From positions 3,383-67,382 of the forward strand of contig CAZJGI010000014.1 in assembly GCA_964545315.1 (NCBI GenBank): a stretch of 64,000 bases of DNA. Reading direction: 5' to 3'. Under the pieces are notes generated by a model. That model saw nothing but the letters and a program-made list of their open reading frames with translations, did no database searches and was not told where the DNA came from. Made by a program: the position numbers and the translations under genes. This DNA comes from JAAYJR01 sp964545315 (lineage in GTDB: Bacteria; Bacteroidota; Bacteroidia; Bacteroidales; Prolixibacteraceae). The stretch's first letter is position 1. The number at the start of each line of letters is the position of its first letter. Below are positions 1-7,897 of this stretch, in pieces.

Positions 1-192
1 CGTGCAGGTGAAGGTACAAAAATGGTCTTTACAGGTGACTTGCAACAGATTGACTCCCCATACCTGGATATGAGGTCTAACGGCTTGGCCTATATGACTG
101 ACAGAATGAAAAACCAGGAGATATTTGCACATATAAATCTTATTAAAGGAGAGAGAAGCTTCCTCGCAGAATTGGCAAGCGATCTGCTTTAA
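1..192 (+). CDS. PhoH family ATPase, C-terminal end (partial)
   Basis: The first 63 codons are open from base 1 and end at TAA 190-192. The visible protein contains FTGDLQQID followed by SNGLAY and a C-terminal ELASDLL, which matches the end of the ATPase domain of PhoH/YlaK-type proteins, where the GD-xxQxD motif follows Walker B. The N-terminal part, including Walker A, lies outside the window. PhoH-type proteins are P-loop NTPases linked to RNA metabolism; the family call rests on this short tail only. The gene is followed after 55 bases by mtaB, which has its own promoter. Confidence 0.72.
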   Translation, partial: RAGEGTKMVFTGDLQQIDSPYLDMRSNGLAYMTDRMKNQEIFAHINLIKGERSFLAELASDLL

Positions 193-195
193 GCA

Positions 196-225
196 TTTGC
201 ATTAAGCAGCTTTTTTCTAACTTTG
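196..225 (+). promoter_or_regulatory. Bacteroidota-type promoter of mtaB
   Basis: TTTG at 196-199 is followed by an 18-nt spacer and TAACTTTG at 218-225, a full match to the TTTG / TAnnTTTG consensus of the primary sigma factor in this phylum. The ATG of mtaB lies 22 nt downstream of the -7 box. The -33 element starts 3 nt after the stop codon of the PhoH gene. Confidence 0.6.
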
Positions 226-247
226 CGATTATTTTTTATGATTTTTA

Positions 248-1549
248 ATGAATTACATTGGGAAAAAAGCTGCCTTTTATACTCTGGGATGTAAACTGAA
301 TTTCGCAGAAACATCTTTTATTGCAGAATCTTTCAGTCATACCGGGTTTGAACAGGTAGATTTTAAGGAGAAAGCTGATGTTTATGTAATTAACAGCTGT
401 TCTGTAACAGGGCAGGCCGAAAAGGCCACCAGAAATATTATCCGGCAGGCAGCCAGACGTAACCCGGAAGCTTTAATAATTGTTGCAGGTTGCTATTCAC
501 AAATAAATGCCCAAAAACTGGCAAATATAGATGGGGTTGACCTGGTTCTCGGTACACAGGAAAAATTTTATATCCCTCATTTTCTTGGCAATCTGGAAAA
601 GAGAGATAAGACAGAGATCATGACAACTTCTCTTCCAGGATTAAAGAATTATCATAAAGCCTCTTCCTGGGGAGACCGAACCAGATGTTTCCTTAAAATA
701 CAAGACGGATGCGACTACTTTTGCTCATATTGTATCATCCCTTACACAAGAGGAAGAAGCAGGAATGACTCAATCAATAATATCATCAAAGAGGTCCGGA
801 AAGCAACAGATAAAGGCTTTAAGGAAATAGTTCTAACAGGTGTCAATATTGGAGACTTTGGAAAATCAACAGGTGAATCTTTTTCCGGACTCCTGAAAGA
901 GATCATTAAAGTGAAAGGAGTGTCCAGAATCCGCATGGGATCAATAGAACCAAACCTGCTTAAGGATGAAATTATTAAGATTGTCGCTGACTCAAATATC
1001 ATAATGCCTCATTTCCACCTTCCTCTGCAGTCAGGTTCCAATACTGTCCTTAAACTGATGAAACGCAGATATACTACAGAATTATTTGCACAACGGATAG
1101 AGCGGATACGTGAATTAATTCCGTATGCCTTTATAGGCGTGGATGTTATCGCAGGTACAAACGGAGAGACAGAGGATATGTTCAGGGAATCTTATGAATT
1201 CATCAAAGGACTCGATATATCACAACTTCATGCTTTTACATATTCAGAACGAAGCGGTACCCAGGCTCTGAAAATTCCTGGTAAAGTGGATATAAAAGAG
1301 CGTAAAAAAAGAACACAAATGTACATTAAGCTATCTGAGGAGAAATTAAATAATTTTTATAATAAACAAATAGGATATTTACACACAGTGTTGTTTGAGT
1401 CGAAAGCAGACCATGGAAAAATGACCGGTTTCACTGAAAACTATATAAAAACAGAAATACCGTTCAATGATATTCTGATTAACGAACTTGTAAAAGTTAA
1501 ATTGATGTCAGTTATGCCAAATGGACATGTGGCAGCAACAATTGTCTAA
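248..1549 (+). CDS. mtaB: tRNA (t6A37) methylthiotransferase MtaB
   Basis: This radical-SAM enzyme inserts a methylthio group at C2 of N6-threonylcarbamoyladenosine-37 in ANN-decoding tRNAs. The protein has 433 aa, the usual MtaB length. The N-terminal UPF0004 domain carries three cluster cysteines (C15 in LGCKLN, C51 in NSCSVT, C82 in AGCYSQ). The radical-SAM motif CxxxCxxC is at C155, C159 and C162 within DGCDYFCSYC, followed by the family motif IIPYTRGRSR. A TRAM-like segment occupies the end. The LGCKLN signature points to MtaB rather than MiaB (YGCQMN); a MiaB paralog is present at 46014. It starts with ATG shortly after a good promoter and is followed by an IMPase gene after 19 nt. Confidence 0.93.
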   Translation: MNYIGKKAAFYTLGCKLNFAETSFIAESFSHTGFEQVDFKEKADVYVINSCSVTGQAEKATRNIIRQAARRNPEALIIVAGCYSQINAQKLANIDGVDLVLGTQEKFYIPHFLGNLEKRDKTEIMTTSLPGLKNYHKASSWGDRTRCFLKIQDGCDYFCSYCIIPYTRGRSRNDSINNIIKEVRKATDKGFKEIVLTGVNIGDFGKSTGESFSGLLKEIIKVKGVSRIRMGSIEPNLLKDEIIKIVADSNIIMPHFHLPLQSGSNTVLKLMKRRYTTELFAQRIERIRELIPYAFIGVDVIAGTNGETEDMFRESYEFIKGLDISQLHAFTYSERSGTQALKIPGKVDIKERKKRTQMYIKLSEEKLNNFYNKQIGYLHTVLFESKADHGKMTGFTENYIKTEIPFNDILINELVKVKLMSVMPNGHVAATIV

Positions 1550-1568
1550 TTTTAATAACATTTAAGAT

Positions 1569-2375
1569 ATGATTGAAACTATTGATTATCAGGCTATATG
1601 CAAAGAGGTACAGGAAATTGCCAAGGAATCGGGAAATTTCATACGAACAGAACGAAAGAAAATTTCCAAATCTGACATTAAACTTAAGAGCCATTCGAGT
1701 TTAGTGACCTATGTTGATAAACAATCTGAGGCACAGATCGTTGAACATCTTAAGAGACTGATACCTTCGTCCGGCTTTATTACAGAAGAAGGTACTGCCA
1801 GCTATTCCCTGGAACGATACAAATGGATAGTGGATCCACTAGACGGAACAACCAATTTTGTTCATGGCATATATCCCCATTCAGTGAGTATTGCTCTCAT
1901 GGATAACCAGGATATTGTTTTGGGGGTTGTCTTTGAAATAGGACAAAATGAAATGTTTTATGCCTGGAAAGACAGTCCGGCATTTTTGAACGGTAAAATA
2001 ATAAATCCTGCCTCTAACACTAATCTCAAAGATACCCTTATCGGAACAGGTTTCCCTTACTATGACTTTGAGATTATCGATAAATATTTAGCCTCCATGA
2101 AATATCTGATGGAACATACCCGGGGATTACGACGGATGGGATCGGCTGCTGTTGATCTGTCGTATGTTGCAGCCGGCCGTTATGATGCATTCTATGAACA
2201 TGCACTTCACCCCTGGGATGTGGCAGCCGGAGCTTTCATACTTAAACAGGCCGGAGGACAAATTACCGACTTTAACGGAGGTGATAACTGGCTTTTCGGT
2301 AAACAGATAATTGCAGCCGGCAGCAGTATTTTTGATAAATTCTATCCGGTCATTAACAGGTACTTAGGTGATTAA
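1569..2375 (+). CDS. Inositol monophosphatase family protein
   Basis: This is a Mg-dependent, Li-sensitive sugar-phosphate phosphatase of the IMPase/SuhB family, 268 aa (typical length). Metal-binding residues are visible: E73 in ITEEG, D89 and D92 in the signature DPLDGTTN (89-96), and D217 in HPWDVAAG near the C-terminus, with GSAAVDL at 191-197. The substrate may be inositol-1-phosphate or another sugar phosphate; sequence alone does not decide this. CysQ-like activity on PAP is less likely given the SuhB-like motif spacing. The gene follows mtaB by 19 nt and is probably co-transcribed with it. Confidence 0.88.
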   Translation: MIETIDYQAICKEVQEIAKESGNFIRTERKKISKSDIKLKSHSSLVTYVDKQSEAQIVEHLKRLIPSSGFITEEGTASYSLERYKWIVDPLDGTTNFVHGIYPHSVSIALMDNQDIVLGVVFEIGQNEMFYAWKDSPAFLNGKIINPASNTNLKDTLIGTGFPYYDFEIIDKYLASMKYLMEHTRGLRRMGSAAVDLSYVAAGRYDAFYEHALHPWDVAAGAFILKQAGGQITDFNGGDNWLFGKQIIAAGSSIFDKFYPVINRYLGD

Positions 2376-2487
2376 AGTTAGTGACTACTTATTTATGGAC
2401 ACCTAAAAGTTATTAGTAAAAAATATTTATTAAAATATAAATTTTAGTTGTATTTTCACGCAAATTAACCATATAAGTATTTCCAAA

Positions 2488-2964
2488 ATGGCTGACAAGG
2501 AAATTTTTCTGCTGCAACAACAAATACAGCAAGTTGATGAATCCAATTTTGACCTCGATGCATGGAAAAACCGTACATTAATTTTTCTTGAAAGGATTTT
2601 CGGGAAAGAGAGCCCTAAACTCAAGTTGATCAAAGAATTACACTACGATTATTCAAGCTGGAACCTGAGAGATACAGCAGCTTTTGGTACAGAAATGGGA
2701 CAAGATCCTGTAAAATTGCAGGCAAAAGAAATTATGGGTGCAATAATTGCTGAACTGGAACAGCTGGGATTGCCAAAAAATAAACAGGAAAAACTAAAAA
2801 TTCAGGAATTGCTGGAAGATGAGCTTACAGGGAAAAGAATTAAAGAAATGGAAGTTATTCTAAACTCGGAAGAGACTGATAAAGAAACAAAAATAGCTAA
2901 AATCCTTGAAGGCCTTGGAGTTGAAACACTTGCAGTGATAATTGCAAAACTCCTCACCTCTTAA
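2488..2964 (+). CDS. Conserved hypothetical protein, helical and charged
   Basis: I do not recognise this 158-aa protein. It has no signal peptide or membrane segment. It is rich in Lys, Glu, Leu and Ile and predicted mostly helical, with an aromatic stretch HYDYSSWNLRD near residues 51-61 and a long charged region (about 90-140) that may form a helical hairpin. There is no cysteine and no recognised catalytic motif. It begins at ATG 2488 after a 112-nt AT-rich gap and ends 9 nt before a GT2 glycosyltransferase, so the two are probably co-transcribed. A cytoplasmic structural or regulatory role is possible but not shown. Confidence 0.7.
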   Translation: MADKEIFLLQQQIQQVDESNFDLDAWKNRTLIFLERIFGKESPKLKLIKELHYDYSSWNLRDTAAFGTEMGQDPVKLQAKEIMGAIIAELEQLGLPKNKQEKLKIQELLEDELTGKRIKEMEVILNSEETDKETKIAKILEGLGVETLAVIIAKLLTS

Positions 2965-2973
2965 ATCAATTGT

Positions 2974-4014
2974 ATGCCCGGAAACCCTGAAATTGCTGTA
3001 GTAATACTAAACTGGAACGGTAAAAAACTGTTTGATACCTTTCTGCCCTCTGTCATAAAATATTCTGACAGTGAGAATATTGAAATAATTGTGGCAGATA
3101 ATGGTTCAGAGGATGATTCAGTAAACTATCTTCAACAAAGGTTTCCACATATTAAGATTATCGAATTAAAAAAAAACTACGGGTTTGCCGGCGGATATAA
3201 CCAGGCGTTGCATCAAATAAAAGCTGACTATTTCGTGTTACTTAATTCGGATGTGGAAGTATCAGCAAACTGGATAAATGAACCGGTAAGGCGAATGGAA
3301 GAGGATAAAACAATCGCTGCTGTACAGCCAAAAATATTAAATTATAAAAAACCTGATGAATTTGAATATGCCGGCGCTGCCGGGGGATTCATAGATAAAT
3401 TCGGATATCCTTTTTGCCGTGGCAGGTTATTAAACCGGATGGAAGATGATAAAGGACAATACAATAAGGCAACCTCCCTGTTTTGGGCCAGCGGGGCCTG
3501 TATGTTCGTAAGATCAGAATTATTCAATAAAGTCAATGGATTTGATGATGATTTTTGGGCACACATGGAGGAGATCGACCTGTGCTGGAGACTTAAAAAC
3601 CGGGGATATAAGATTATTTATGAGCCTGAAAGCGTTGTTTACCACCTGGGTGGAGGTACCCTGTCCTATGATAATCCCCAAAAAGTATATCTTAATTTCA
3701 GGAATAACCTGTTCATGCTTTTTAAAAACCTGCCAGACTATAAATTTCATCGTATCTTCATTTTACGTATTATCCTTGACTATATAGCTGCCATAAAATT
3801 TATTTGCGGCTTTCATATGAAAAGCTTTTACGCAGTCATAAAAGCACACATATCTTTCCTGAAGCTTATTAAAGTCCTCATGAAAAAAAGAAAAGAACTG
3901 GTAAAGTTTACTATAGTTAAGGATCATCCGGAGGTTTACCGTAAAAGTATAATGTGGAAATTCTTCATACAGAAAAAATATCGTTTCTCTGAACTTAATT
4001 TCAATCCTGAATAA
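2974..4014 (+). CDS. Glycosyltransferase family 2
   Basis: This GT-A fold glycosyltransferase of 346 aa resembles rhamnosyltransferase/WbbL-type enzymes. The N-terminus has VVILNWNG (9-16), then ADNGSEDDS (41-49), and the metal-binding DxD-like motif NSDVE (91-95). The motif MEEIDLCWR around residues 197-205 corresponds to the ED catalytic-base region of GT2, followed by YEPESVVYHLGGG. The C-terminal 80 residues are basic and hydrophobic and probably associate with the inner membrane. It most likely adds a sugar to a surface polysaccharide or lipid; donor and acceptor cannot be told. It is the last gene before the TPP riboswitch. Confidence 0.88.
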   Translation: MPGNPEIAVVILNWNGKKLFDTFLPSVIKYSDSENIEIIVADNGSEDDSVNYLQQRFPHIKIIELKKNYGFAGGYNQALHQIKADYFVLLNSDVEVSANWINEPVRRMEEDKTIAAVQPKILNYKKPDEFEYAGAAGGFIDKFGYPFCRGRLLNRMEDDKGQYNKATSLFWASGACMFVRSELFNKVNGFDDDFWAHMEEIDLCWRLKNRGYKIIYEPESVVYHLGGGTLSYDNPQKVYLNFRNNLFMLFKNLPDYKFHRIFILRIILDYIAAIKFICGFHMKSFYAVIKAHISFLKLIKVLMKKRKELVKFTIVKDHPEVYRKSIMWKFFIQKKYRFSELNFNPE

Positions 4015-4017
4015 TTT

Positions 4018-4048
4018 TTTGTTTTTTCAAATATCCTTTTTAACTTTG
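4018..4048 (+). promoter_or_regulatory. Promoter of the thiamin-regulated transcript
   Basis: TTTG at 4018-4021, a 19-nt spacer, and TAACTTTG at 4041-4048 form a consensus Bacteroidota promoter. The -33 box starts 3 nt after the stop of the upstream GT2 gene. The predicted transcription start (about 4053-4056) falls just before the TPP aptamer, so the riboswitch lies at the 5' end of the leader. Confidence 0.62.
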
Positions 4049-4062
4049 TACTGATTTTTATG

Positions 4063-4165
4063 CAATGGGGGTGCCTCAATATTAAGGGCTGAGATTATAC
4101 CCAATGAACCTGATCCGGATAATGCCGGCGAAGGGAGGGCAAAAGGGATTCGTCCCACTCCATTG
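4063..4165 (+). promoter_or_regulatory. TPP (THI-box) riboswitch
   Basis: The conserved THI-box core is present in order: GGGGTGCC (4068-4075), GGCTGAGA (4087-4094), ACCC (4099-4102), GAACCTGATCCGGATAATGCC (4106-4126 region) and GGCGAAGGGA (4127-4136). P5 is CCGG/CCGG (4115-4118 with 4125-4128), a compensatory change from the common CUGG/CCAG. The outer P1 helix does not close directly after GGGA. Its only obvious partner strand is CCATTG (4160-4165) pairing with CAATGG (4063-4068), separated from the core by a small hairpin GGGA-TTCG-TCCC (4145-4156). A further hairpin (4163-4182) overlaps P1. It should lower expression of the receptor gene at 4195 when thiamin pyrophosphate is plentiful. 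Confidence 0.93.
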
Positions 4166-4187
4166 GTTAGTTTAATAACCAAATTTT
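4163..4187 (+). promoter_or_regulatory. Candidate expression-platform hairpin of the TPP riboswitch
   Basis: TTGGTTA (4163-4169) pairs with TAACCAA (4176-4182) around a 6-nt loop and is followed by ATTTTC. The first three bases are shared with the 3' strand of the proposed P1 helix (4160-4165), so the two structures compete. It could be a weak terminator or a hairpin affecting initiation at ATG 4195. The role is inferred from pairing only. Confidence 0.4.
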
Positions 4188-4194
4188 CTAAAAA

Positions 4195-6636
4195 ATGAAA
4201 CGTTTAAGTATTTATCTGCTATTGCAGTTAATGGTTATTGCCGTTTGGGGGCAATTTAACCTTGAAGGAGTTATAACCGCTAACGGAGAGCCTTTGCCGG
4301 GAGCAAGCATTGTAATAAAAAATACATTTTATGGGGTCTCTTCAGCTAATGACGGTGGATTTAAGTTCAAAAACCTTAAGGAAGGAGTGTATGTACTGGC
4401 TGTTTCTTTTATAGGATATGAGCCACAGGAGGTAACAGTTAGGGTACCTTCTCAGCAAGTAGTGACTGTAGAACTTGAATCAGCTACTATTATGACAGAT
4501 GAGGTCCTTGTGTCTGCAACACTTGCCGGAACCAAAACTCCGGTTGCGTATACCAACCTCAGTGATGAAGAAATTGCAGAACGAAACATGGGTCAGGATA
4601 TTCCCTATCTGTTACAGTTAACTCCTTCATTTATTTCAACATCAGATGCAGGAACAGGTATAGGATACACTAGTTTCAGTATCCGGGGGACTGACATGAA
4701 CCGAATCAATATAACTATGAACGGAATTCCTCTCAACGATGCAGAATCTCACGGTACATGGTTCGTTGACCAGCCTGACCTGGCCTCATCTCTCGAAAAT
4801 GTCCAGATTCAAAGAGGTGTGGGCACATCTTCCAATGGTGCAGCAGCATTTGGCGCTACTATTAACCTACGCACAAATACCTTAATCAAAGATCCTGTTG
4901 CCGAATATAAAACTGCTTTTGGATCGTTTAATACTTACAAAAATACAATTTCAGCATCTACCGGATTGTTGAATGATCATTTTAGCATTGATGCAAGACT
5001 GTCAAAAATATCTTCGGATGGTTTTATAGACCGTGCCTTTTCTGATTTAAAATCTTTTTCCCTTTCAGGAGGTTACTATTCCGAAAGCACTATCGTTAAA
5101 GCCAATATTATATCAGGGCTTGAAAAAACATATCAGGCCTGGCAGGGAGTCCCGTCTGTAAGGCTGAATAATGACCTTGAAGGAATGCAACGCTATGAAG
5201 AACACTGGCTTTATTCAACGGAAGAGACAAATCATATGATCAATTCCAACAGCCGTACTTACAACTATTACTCCTATGAAAACCAAATTGACCTTTACCA
5301 GCAGGATCATTATCAAATGCATATTTCCCACAAATTTGACCAGCGCCTTAACCTAAATACTTCATTGCACTACACCAGAGGTAAAGGCTATTACGAAAAT
5401 TATAAGCCCGGTGAGGATTTGGAGGACTATCTGATACCTTCAATAACTATTGGAGATGAAATCGTGGAGTCATCAGATATAGTATATCGCAAATGGCTCG
5501 ATAATCATTTTTACGGCCTAACCTTCTCATTGAACTACCAGTTAGGAAAGGGAAATTTTGTTCTTGGGGGCGGATGGAATAAATATGATGGTGACCATTA
5601 TGGTAATGTTATTTGGGCACAATTTCTCGGAGAGGCAGATTTCAACCATGAATACTACCGGAATAACGGATCAAAAAAGGACTTTAACATCTTCGGAAAA
5701 TACAATTATAATTTGTCTGAATCAGTAAGCCTTTTTGCTGACCTTCAATACCGGAAAATAAATTACGAATTAAAAGGAATTGATGATGATTTGCGCAATA
5801 TAACCCAGGATCATAGTTTTAACTTTTTTAATCCTAAAGCAGGCATTTTTGTCAACCCGGCAGTAAACCATGAATTCTATTTGTCATTTTCAGTTGCAAA
5901 CCGCGAACCAAACCGTACGGCATACATAGATGCCAATCCTGTAAATGACCCTCCCGTTAACGAGACTCTTTATGATTGGGAGGCGGGTTATAATTATAGT
6001 TCGGCAGGCTTTTCAGCAGCAGTAAATCTATACTATATGTCTTATGATGACCAATTGATACTTACAGGTGAAATTAATGACACGGGAAACCCTATGATGG
6101 TGAACATTGATGATAGTTATCGCACAGGAATTGAACTGCAAAGCGGGTTAAAAATATTTCCCGGGCTGGAATGGAAAAATAATATCACGGTAAGCCAAAA
6201 CAAGATTAAGAATTTTACAGAATATGTGGATGACTGGGATACCGGAGAGCAATCAGTGTTTGAACATGGTACTACTGATATAGCGTTTTCACCTAATCTG
6301 ACAGGTAACAGTACCCTCACTTTCGAACCATTAAATAAATTATCCCTCTCACTTGTTTCAACTTATGTGGGCAGGCAATATATTGATAACAGCTCGGATA
6401 AGGACAGGAGCCTTGATGCATACTTTATTAATAGTCTCAAGGCCGATTATACCCTGTCTGCAAAATTATTTAAAGAGATAACCTTTCATATGATGGTCAA
6501 CAACCTGCTTAATGAAAGGTATGAAAGCAATGCCTGGGTATATTCATATATCCTGGATGGCAAACGTTATAAAATGGACGGGTATTTTCCACAGGCAGGA
6601 AGACATATTTTAGTTGGAATAGACCTGAAATTCTAA
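4195..6636 (+). CDS. TonB-dependent receptor, predicted thiamin uptake
   Basis: This outer-membrane beta-barrel receptor of 813 aa should take up a nutrient using TonB-ExbB-ExbD energy. It has a signal peptide (about 1-19, ending VWGQ), a carboxypeptidase-regulatory-like domain (about 20-100, with GEPLPGASI and GYEP), a plug domain (about 115-230, with SFSIRGTDMNRINITMNGIPLNDAESHGT and a NGAAAFGATINL segment) and a barrel ending in the typical terminal Phe (IDLKF). The substrate is inferred from the TPP riboswitch in its leader; in Bacteroides such receptors belong to thiamin uptake systems. No pnuT-like permease or thiamin kinase gene is adjacent. Its stop abuts the stop of the opposing gene at 6637. 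Confidence 0.9.
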   Translation: MKRLSIYLLLQLMVIAVWGQFNLEGVITANGEPLPGASIVIKNTFYGVSSANDGGFKFKNLKEGVYVLAVSFIGYEPQEVTVRVPSQQVVTVELESATIMTDEVLVSATLAGTKTPVAYTNLSDEEIAERNMGQDIPYLLQLTPSFISTSDAGTGIGYTSFSIRGTDMNRINITMNGIPLNDAESHGTWFVDQPDLASSLENVQIQRGVGTSSNGAAAFGATINLRTNTLIKDPVAEYKTAFGSFNTYKNTISASTGLLNDHFSIDARLSKISSDGFIDRAFSDLKSFSLSGGYYSESTIVKANIISGLEKTYQAWQGVPSVRLNNDLEGMQRYEEHWLYSTEETNHMINSNSRTYNYYSYENQIDLYQQDHYQMHISHKFDQRLNLNTSLHYTRGKGYYENYKPGEDLEDYLIPSITIGDEIVESSDIVYRKWLDNHFYGLTFSLNYQLGKGNFVLGGGWNKYDGDHYGNVIWAQFLGEADFNHEYYRNNGSKKDFNIFGKYNYNLSESVSLFADLQYRKINYELKGIDDDLRNITQDHSFNFFNPKAGIFVNPAVNHEFYLSFSVANREPNRTAYIDANPVNDPPVNETLYDWEAGYNYSSAGFSAAVNLYYMSYDDQLILTGEINDTGNPMMVNIDDSYRTGIELQSGLKIFPGLEWKNNITVSQNKIKNFTEYVDDWDTGEQSVFEHGTTDIAFSPNLTGNSTLTFEPLNKLSLSLVSTYVGRQYIDNSSDKDRSLDAYFINSLKADYTLSAKLFKEITFHMMVNNLLNERYESNAWVYSYILDGKRYKMDGYFPQAGRHILVGIDLKF

Positions 6637-7776
6637 CTAAGGATTTGCTTCAAGGATTACCTGACCTTCAATCTCAACCAGCAATTTCTCCCGGCAGATG
6701 TCTGCAACAAGATAAACTGCCGGGAGATTACCGTAGTAAGATCTGAAAATTTTCCGGATCTTACGAAAATCATTTCTGTTCTTAATATATATCCTTGCAT
6801 GACCGTAAACAGGTCTCAGGCTTTTATATCCAATCTGTACAAGTACGTCTTCAGAGTATAATTTCTCAATATTTTGAATTGTCACTTCAGTTTGTTTTTC
6901 CGGATCACCTTCTGCAACAGTCTTTTCCCCTCTTATAGAGGCAGTACCTGAAATAAATATCAGTTTTCTGTCAAACATTTCGAGGTAACGTGCTCTTTCA
7001 AATTTAGGAGTTGACCTGATGGAATATTGTGATTCTTCAAGTACTTTTTCACTATAGTGATGAGCAGCTTTCTGAAGAGGATTATTCAAGGAAAAAGTCT
7101 TATGAACTCCCGACTTAACTGCAATAAATTCTATGATGATCCCGCCGAAGTCCATACCTATACCCGTTGCCGAAGGATATCCGTTTTGAATAAAATGATC
7201 TGCATAAAAACGGGACCTTATATTATTAAACACCTGGTATTTCTGTTCATCATCCTCCCGGCCCAGGATATTTTCAATATAATTCCATTGTCTCACAATT
7301 GCATTAACAGGGAATCCTGTCTTATCCAATAACCGTCCAACTGAAGAAAAGGCTTCTTTGGCATTCTCCCTGCAACTGATCCTTGAATATTCCCGGACAC
7401 TTCCTGCCAGTACTTCAACATCCCCTCTTCTGAAAATAATAGCCTCTCCTCCTGAATCTTCAACTTTATTAAACTGCCAGAGGGCAGAGTCGTAATAAAA
7501 TGCTTCAACAATAACATTTCCGGTGAAGGGCGCCTGGGCAATCAGGCTGAAAATAACAGGCCAGGAAAAAGTATCTTCAACTATCCGGGCTATATAATTA
7601 TTTAATTCCTGATACTCCTCAACACTACCTGTGCGCGCAAAAAAATCAAGCCTGAATATTTTTTTTCCTTCATTGATGTGTTCCAGTTGTTCAAAACAAT
7701 CTCTCAACTCCTCACTTACAGAAGCAAGCCCCCTCCCTGGCTTAATATAAATATGATCACCGTTTAAAAAATACAT
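6637..7776 (-). CDS. Chorismatase-like protein (FkbO/Hyg5/XanB2 family, RidA-like fold)
   Basis: The 379-aa length and the C-terminal half match the chorismatase family, which hydrolyses or rearranges chorismate to dihydroxycyclohexadiene or hydroxybenzoic acids. Visible family hallmarks are ISGTASIRGE with the following GDPEKQTEVTIQNI (about 273-300), a RidA/YjgF-like segment, VRPVYGHARIYIK-type sequence near 320-335 and a C-terminal LLVEIEG (365-371) whose Glu residues lie where the catalytic Glu of chorismatases is found. Which product is made (3-HBA, 4-HBA or a diol) cannot be read from the sequence. It stands alone; aromatic-pathway genes aroB/aroA lie 49 kb away. A TATATTTG -7 box sits at 7830-7823. 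Confidence 0.72.
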   Translation of the reverse strand: MYFLNGDHIYIKPGRGLASVSEELRDCFEQLEHINEGKKIFRLDFFARTGSVEEYQELNNYIARIVEDTFSWPVIFSLIAQAPFTGNVIVEAFYYDSALWQFNKVEDSGGEAIIFRRGDVEVLAGSVREYSRISCRENAKEAFSSVGRLLDKTGFPVNAIVRQWNYIENILGREDDEQKYQVFNNIRSRFYADHFIQNGYPSATGIGMDFGGIIIEFIAVKSGVHKTFSLNNPLQKAAHHYSEKVLEESQYSIRSTPKFERARYLEMFDRKLIFISGTASIRGEKTVAEGDPEKQTEVTIQNIEKLYSEDVLVQIGYKSLRPVYGHARIYIKNRNDFRKIRKIFRSYYGNLPAVYLVADICREKLLVEIEGQVILEANP

Positions 7777-7822
7777 TTAAATATCTGAACAATTTAATTT
7801 ATCATATAACTAACCAACCTCA

Positions 7823-7830
7823 CAAATATA
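7823..7830 (-). promoter_or_regulatory. -7 promoter box of the chorismatase-like gene
   Basis: TATATTTG on the minus strand matches TAnnTTTG and lies 46 nt upstream of the ATG at 7776. No good TTTG is seen at the expected -33 distance, so this is a partial promoter call. Confidence 0.4.
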
Positions 7831-7897
7831 GATACCTAATTGATAATTAACTATAATTCTTTTAACCAACTAACAGGATACAGATATGTTGATTCTT

